Shown here in pieces: positions 60,134-63,552 of a stretch of DNA of 63,552 nt. The first letter of the stretch is position 1; each line of letters opens with the position of its first letter. The position numbers were made by a program, and so were the translations under genes. This stretch comes from Gammaproteobacteria bacterium BRH_c0 (GTDB lineage: Bacteria > Pseudomonadota > Gammaproteobacteria > Pseudomonadales > Porticoccaceae): positions 1-63,552 of the forward strand of contig LADM01000063.1 in the NCBI GenBank assembly GCA_000961645.1, in the 5' to 3' direction. Under the pieces are notes generated by a model. That model searched no databases, was not told the origin of the DNA, and saw nothing but the letters and a program-made list of their open reading frames with translations.

Positions 60134-60157
60134 TGGCGGCCCCTCGATCATGGGATG
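60134..60157 (+). repeat. 24-bp direct repeat, copy 2
   Basis: Exact second copy, 91 bases from copy 1 start to start, close to nine helical turns. Both copies share orientation relative to the pilus operon, suggesting paired protein-binding sites. Confidence 0.8.
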
Positions 60158-60439
60158 CTGACATCCGTTAGACAGGTAGCTTTGCGTCCCCGCCTTTTGA
60201 CGGGTTTGCCTTTTTCATCACAATTCGGCTGGATAGACTTGAATCCAAGACCGGAACAACAGCGCAACAGATTTAAATGGTCGATTGCGCTGTTGGGGGG
60301 CAGTCTAAGAAGTCAAACCATCTTATACAACTGTTAGACAGGGAGGGCCGACAAACGGTTTTTATGTAGCGACGGGCGGCCAATCAGCCCTTCACGCCTG
60401 TACACAGGCATCACTCGAGGCACAAGAGGCCCGGCAAAT

Positions 60440-61417
60440 CTACCGCTCGGGCATATCCGCCCACAACCCCCTTTTCAGCACCGCTACCATTTCCGCCATT
60501 TCCCGCTGACTCACCTCCGCATTGGGCATCACCAGAGAACCGTGGAAGGTGCCCGGAAAGCTGTGCAGCTCCACGTTCACACCCGCCTGGAGCATCCGCA
60601 AGGCATAGAGAATGCCCTCATCCCGCAATGGGTCGAACTGCTGGGCGCTGAGATAAGCCGGCGGCAGGCCCGAGAGGTCAGCCATCCGTGCTGGCGCGGC
60701 ATAGGGTGAGACATTTTCGGAACCCGGCTTGATATCACCCAGGTAATACTTCCAGCTCCACTCAGCGCTGGGCCGGTCCCAGAACGGGGTATCGACAAAC
60801 TGAGCCATGCTGGGTGTTTGCAGGCGGTCATCCAGTTCAGGAATACCCAGATACTGGAAACACAACTTGGCGCCTGGCCTGTCCCGCGACAGCAATGCCA
60901 GTGCAGCGGAAAGACCGCCTCCCGCGCTCTGCCCCAATACGCCGATGCGGGCCGGGTCGATCCTGAGGGCCGTGGATTCCTGCGCCATCCAGCTCAGGGC
61001 GCTGTAGCAGTCTTCAATCGCTGCGGGAAATGGATGTTCCGGGGCCAGGCGATAGGCAACTGCTACCACCGTGATACCCAATGCAGTGGCCAGGCGCACC
61101 GATTCGCCGTGAATCATCTCGACACTGCCGAGCACAAAACCGCCACTGTGAATGTGCAATAAAGCGGGAGTGATACTTTTTTTCGACCGTGGGGTATACA
61201 CCAGCACCCTTACTTGTGGAGCGCCGGGAGAGCCGGGGACAAAGTGTTCAACGATATCCACATCACTGGCATCGACAGCGGCCTTGATGGACTCGGTCAT
61301 CTGCGCAAAAAATGCCCTGGCTTCGTCGAGCCGGGAAAAATCAACGCTGGGCATGGTGGCGACAAAATCCTGAAACTGGGGATCAAAGGCATACTTCATT
61401 CTTTTCATTGCTCTCAT
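60440..61417 (-). CDS. Alpha/beta-hydrolase esterase of the HSL group
   Basis: A 325-residue esterase/lipase of the hormone-sensitive-lipase type. The oxyanion motif is LLHIHSGGFVLG (HSGGF where HGGGF is usual), the nucleophile lies in GQSAGGGLSAALA (GxSAGG), and the catalytic Asp and His are probably in FDPLRDEGI and FPGTFHGSL. There is no signal peptide. Several in-frame ATGs exist at 61417, 61408 and 61399. Downstream of the REC-EAL gene by about 50 bases on the same strand. Confidence 0.92.
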   Translation of the reverse strand: MRAMKRMKYAFDPQFQDFVATMPSVDFSRLDEARAFFAQMTESIKAAVDASDVDIVEHFVPGSPGAPQVRVLVYTPRSKKSITPALLHIHSGGFVLGSVEMIHGESVRLATALGITVVAVAYRLAPEHPFPAAIEDCYSALSWMAQESTALRIDPARIGVLGQSAGGGLSAALALLSRDRPGAKLCFQYLGIPELDDRLQTPSMAQFVDTPFWDRPSAEWSWKYYLGDIKPGSENVSPYAAPARMADLSGLPPAYLSAQQFDPLRDEGILYALRMLQAGVNVELHSFPGTFHGSLVMPNAEVSQREMAEMVAVLKRGLWADMPER

Positions 61418-61467
61418 TTTTACGTGTTCGAGTTATTGATGCGTCTTCGTCGCGGTGGTTCAGCGGG

Positions 61468-62685
61468 TCAAGCAAACAGTGACTGGCGCTGCTGTTGCCA
61501 GTGAGCCATCCAGTCCGGCAGCTGCTCTGCAGGCATGGGGCGGGCGATAAAATAGCCCTGGGCGAGATCGCAGTCAGTGGCGCGCAGGAAGTGCCAGTCC
61601 TCTTCATCCTCGACACCCTCCGCAACACTGACCATGCCCAGCTGGCGCGCCATACTCAAACTGCCTTCGAAAATGGCGCGCAGGGAATTGTCGCGCCAAG
61701 CGCCGTGGACGAAGCTGCGATCAATCTTGAGCTGGTCGAAGGGCACATCCCGCAGCTGCACCAGTGATGAGTGACCAGTGCCAAAATCATCAATCGACAG
61801 ACTCACGTGCTTGAGCCGCAAACGGGTGAGAATATCGAGGGCAGCAATGCGATTGCGCATCAGGCGACTTTCAGTGACTTCAAGCACCAGGCGTGACAGG
61901 GGAATGTCGTTGGCGGCGGCAGTCATGGCGACGAAGTCGGGAAATTGCAGCGATGCGAGGTTGTTCATCGACAGGTTGACAGAAACATGGAGTTTGAAAT
62001 CCAGCGCATTCCATTCACTCACCCGGCCCATCGCCTGGCTGAGGACGCAGCGGGTAAGGTCATCAATAAGGTTGTGGTCTTCTGCCAGGGAAATAAAGCG
62101 ATCCGGGTAGATAAGCCCGTCCACCGGGTGCTGCCAGCGCACCAGGGTTTCCACCCCTATGACGTCGCCACTGCTGAGACTGACCAACGGCTGGTAGTGA
62201 TTGACCAGTTCGCCATTGGCAATACCCTGCCTCAGCTCATCGGGCAGGTATTGACGCAGGGCAGTGTGTGGATTCAAGGTTGTGGTCACATCACCCTGCA
62301 ACACCAGCATGGCCGACAGGTCGGCCAGGGAAATGGGCTTATGGAGCGTACCCAATACCCTCAGGTTGTGGGCCATGGCGAGCCTCTCAGCGGTTTGCAG
62401 CACGCGAATATCCTCACCGCTCACCAGCACTACTCCACCCCGGTAACCAATACTGCCGAGAAAGCGCACGAATTCGATACCGTCTATGTCGGGCATATCG
62501 AGATCGCAGAATATCAGCTCAACCACGGCTTCAGCTGCCTCCATCACATCCATGGCGTGGCGCGCTTCGCGGCAGGTCAGCAGATGCTGACACCCCAGGG
62601 ATGTCAGTTGGTGAGTCAGCACACCGAGGACGAACGGATCATCATCGATAACCATAATATGGGGCTGTAAATCCGCGACTGTCAT
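61468..62685 (-). CDS. Response regulator with EAL phosphodiesterase domain
   Basis: A 405-residue REC-EAL protein. REC domain residues: acidic D14-D15, phospho-acceptor D61 (FCDLDMPDIDG) and K116 (TLHKPIS). EAL domain (about 150-395): the signature reads GVETLVRW, so Glu179 is kept but Ala is Thr; SIDDFGTGHSSL and VAEGVEDEEDW are intact, so c-di-GMP hydrolysis is likely. Same plan as RocR of Pseudomonas. The ATG overlaps the upstream REC-Hpt gene stop by one base (TAATG). Confidence 0.93.
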   Translation of the reverse strand: MTVADLQPHIMVIDDDPFVLGVLTHQLTSLGCQHLLTCREARHAMDVMEAAEAVVELIFCDLDMPDIDGIEFVRFLGSIGYRGGVVLVSGEDIRVLQTAERLAMAHNLRVLGTLHKPISLADLSAMLVLQGDVTTTLNPHTALRQYLPDELRQGIANGELVNHYQPLVSLSSGDVIGVETLVRWQHPVDGLIYPDRFISLAEDHNLIDDLTRCVLSQAMGRVSEWNALDFKLHVSVNLSMNNLASLQFPDFVAMTAAANDIPLSRLVLEVTESRLMRNRIAALDILTRLRLKHVSLSIDDFGTGHSSLVQLRDVPFDQLKIDRSFVHGAWRDNSLRAIFEGSLSMARQLGMVSVAEGVEDEEDWHFLRATDCDLAQGYFIARPMPAEQLPDWMAHWQQQRQSLFA

Positions 62686-63551
62686 TACTCTGCGTCCTTG
62701 AGGAAATGTTCGATGGCGGCCATTACCGCAGCATGATTGCGATCAAAACGCGACAGGCATTCGCCTATGGCGGCTTTTTTACCTGTGCGTCCTAAATTTT
62801 CCAGTTCGGCGCAGAGGTCACCAAGACCTGATGCCCCCACCCATCGCGAGGATGATTTGAGCCGGTGAGCGTAACTGGCCAGTTGTTGCAAATCGCCCTG
62901 GCGCGCCGCCTGGTGCATTTCAGCCTGCAACTGCTCGGCCGCCACCCGGTAATCCTGAAGGAACTCCCGCACCTTGACCGGGTTATTGCCGATAAAATCG
63001 CCAAGGATTTCAACGTCGATGACCTTCTCAGTTGTCACGGTACTGTCCTCAACGCTATTTGCCACGGGACTGGTTGCGCGCGCCAGCCAGTGTTCAATCA
63101 AGGCGCCAAGCCGCTCCAGGGATACAGGCTTGACCAGGTAATCATTGATCCCCACCCCATAAGCGCGACTGGCTTCACCGCGCAGTGCGTTGGCGGTGAG
63201 GGCAATGATCGGTATCCTCGCTTTGCCCGCTTCCTCGCTGCGAATAGCCTGGGCCAGACTGTAGCCATCCATCTCCGGCATGTGCAGGTCGGTAAGCAAA
63301 AGGGCGAATTGTCCCTGCCGCCAGGCGGTGAGGGCTTTTTTGCCATCATCAACAATTTCTGCAGCGTAACCCAATATCGCCAGTTGCTGGTAGATCACTT
63401 TGCGATTGATTGCATCGTCCTCTGCCACCAGGATCAGGCGGCCTGCAGCGCGGGCATCTTCAACCGACACCGGCGCTGGCTGAGTAGTTGCCGCTGCTGC
63501 AGGGTGATGCACGACCTCGGGGGAAGCCCGGCCTGCGGCGACGGCCACCGC
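62685..63551 (-). CDS. REC-Hpt signalling protein, truncated by window edge (hybrid sensor kinase C-terminus)
   Basis: The C-terminal 288 residues of a larger protein; the frame stays open to the window edge. REC domain: AEDDAINRKVIYQQLAI with D in TDLHMPEMDG, then ALTAN and KPVS. Hpt domain: HRLKSSSRWVGA (phospho-His in HxLKSS). An Ala/Pro/Thr linker precedes REC. The order REC-Hpt is the end of a hybrid histidine kinase of the BarA/ArcB or RetS-like type. It shares an operon with the REC-EAL protein, which is its likely phosphorelay target. Confidence 0.85.
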   Translation of the reverse strand, partial: AVAVAAGRASPEVVHHPAAAATTQPAPVSVEDARAAGRLILVAEDDAINRKVIYQQLAILGYAAEIVDDGKKALTAWRQGQFALLLTDLHMPEMDGYSLAQAIRSEEAGKARIPIIALTANALRGEASRAYGVGINDYLVKPVSLERLGALIEHWLARATSPVANSVEDSTVTTEKVIDVEILGDFIGNNPVKVREFLQDYRVAAEQLQAEMHQAARQGDLQQLASYAHRLKSSSRWVGASGLGDLCAELENLGRTGKKAAIGECLSRFDRNHAAVMAAIEHFLKDAE

Positions 63552-63552
63552 T

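Larger units (their letters stand above)
59913..60439. other. Intergenic region upstream of the pilus operon
   Basis: About 527 bases with no supported gene. It contains the pilus promoter region and a pair of 24-base direct repeats. Some minus-strand frames exist but cover the repeats and have no family signal. Confidence 0.5.

Overview
This window is chromosomal DNA from a Gram-negative gammaproteobacterium. It carries TonB-dependent uptake, an outer-membrane usher, HflKC, RNase R/RlmB and fdxA. The mix of SDR, VOC, LLM-type oxidoreductase, APH-like and TetR genes recalls marine Cellvibrionales such as Spongiibacteraceae or Halieaceae; that placement is inference from gene content. The sequence is GC-rich, and no phage, insertion sequence or CRISPR array was seen. 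Both window edges cut a gene: a gabD-type dehydrogenase at the left and a REC-Hpt signalling protein at the right.

Layout. 1-13 kb is mostly housekeeping: gabD-like dehydrogenase, a DUF3012 lipoprotein, a CDP-alcohol phosphatidyltransferase, rlmB-rnr, tRNA-Leu(CAG) with promoter and terminator, a TetR/amidase divergent pair, an MscS channel and hflK-hflC. 13-34.5 kb looks like an accessory catabolic region: two APH-like proteins, four intact SDRs and one SDR remnant, VOC proteins, two LLM (F420-type) oxidoreductases, a P450 with a ferredoxin, an AraC regulator, a TonB receptor, a redoxin-TPR protein and an isoquinoline-oxidoreductase-like molybdenum enzyme (iorAB type). 34.5-41 kb is a same-strand cluster of a membrane PAS/GAF/GGDEF/EAL protein, kaiC and kaiB. 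41.3-47 kb is a compact coenzyme F420 operon in the order npdG-cofC-fbiC-cofE-cofD. 47.3-47.7 kb holds tRNA-Arg(TCG) and a duplicated tRNA 3' end. 47.7-55.2 kb carries a VOC protein, an eight-heme-motif lipoprotein, a sulfatase, a TetR regulator, a glycine-zipper lipoprotein, apt and a MAPEG protein. 55.2-60 kb is a four-gene Csu-like chaperone-usher operon whose usher has an AMIN-like domain at its N-terminus. 60.4-63.5 kb has an HSL-type esterase, a REC-EAL protein and the end of a REC-Hpt protein.

How the parts may work together. The F420 operon makes the cofactor, NpdG can reduce it with NADPH, and the two LLM enzymes in the neighbouring catabolic region are plausible consumers. The TonB receptor, AraC regulator, ferredoxin and P450 run on one strand and could import and hydroxylate a hydrophobic substrate. 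KaiB, KaiC and a protein with both c-di-GMP synthesis and degradation motifs form one probable transcription unit without kaiA, which suggests a timer or KaiC-type switch joined to c-di-GMP. A second c-di-GMP module (REC-EAL with REC-Hpt) lies beside the pilus operon. These links are inferred from gene order; domain calls rest on motifs visible in the translations.
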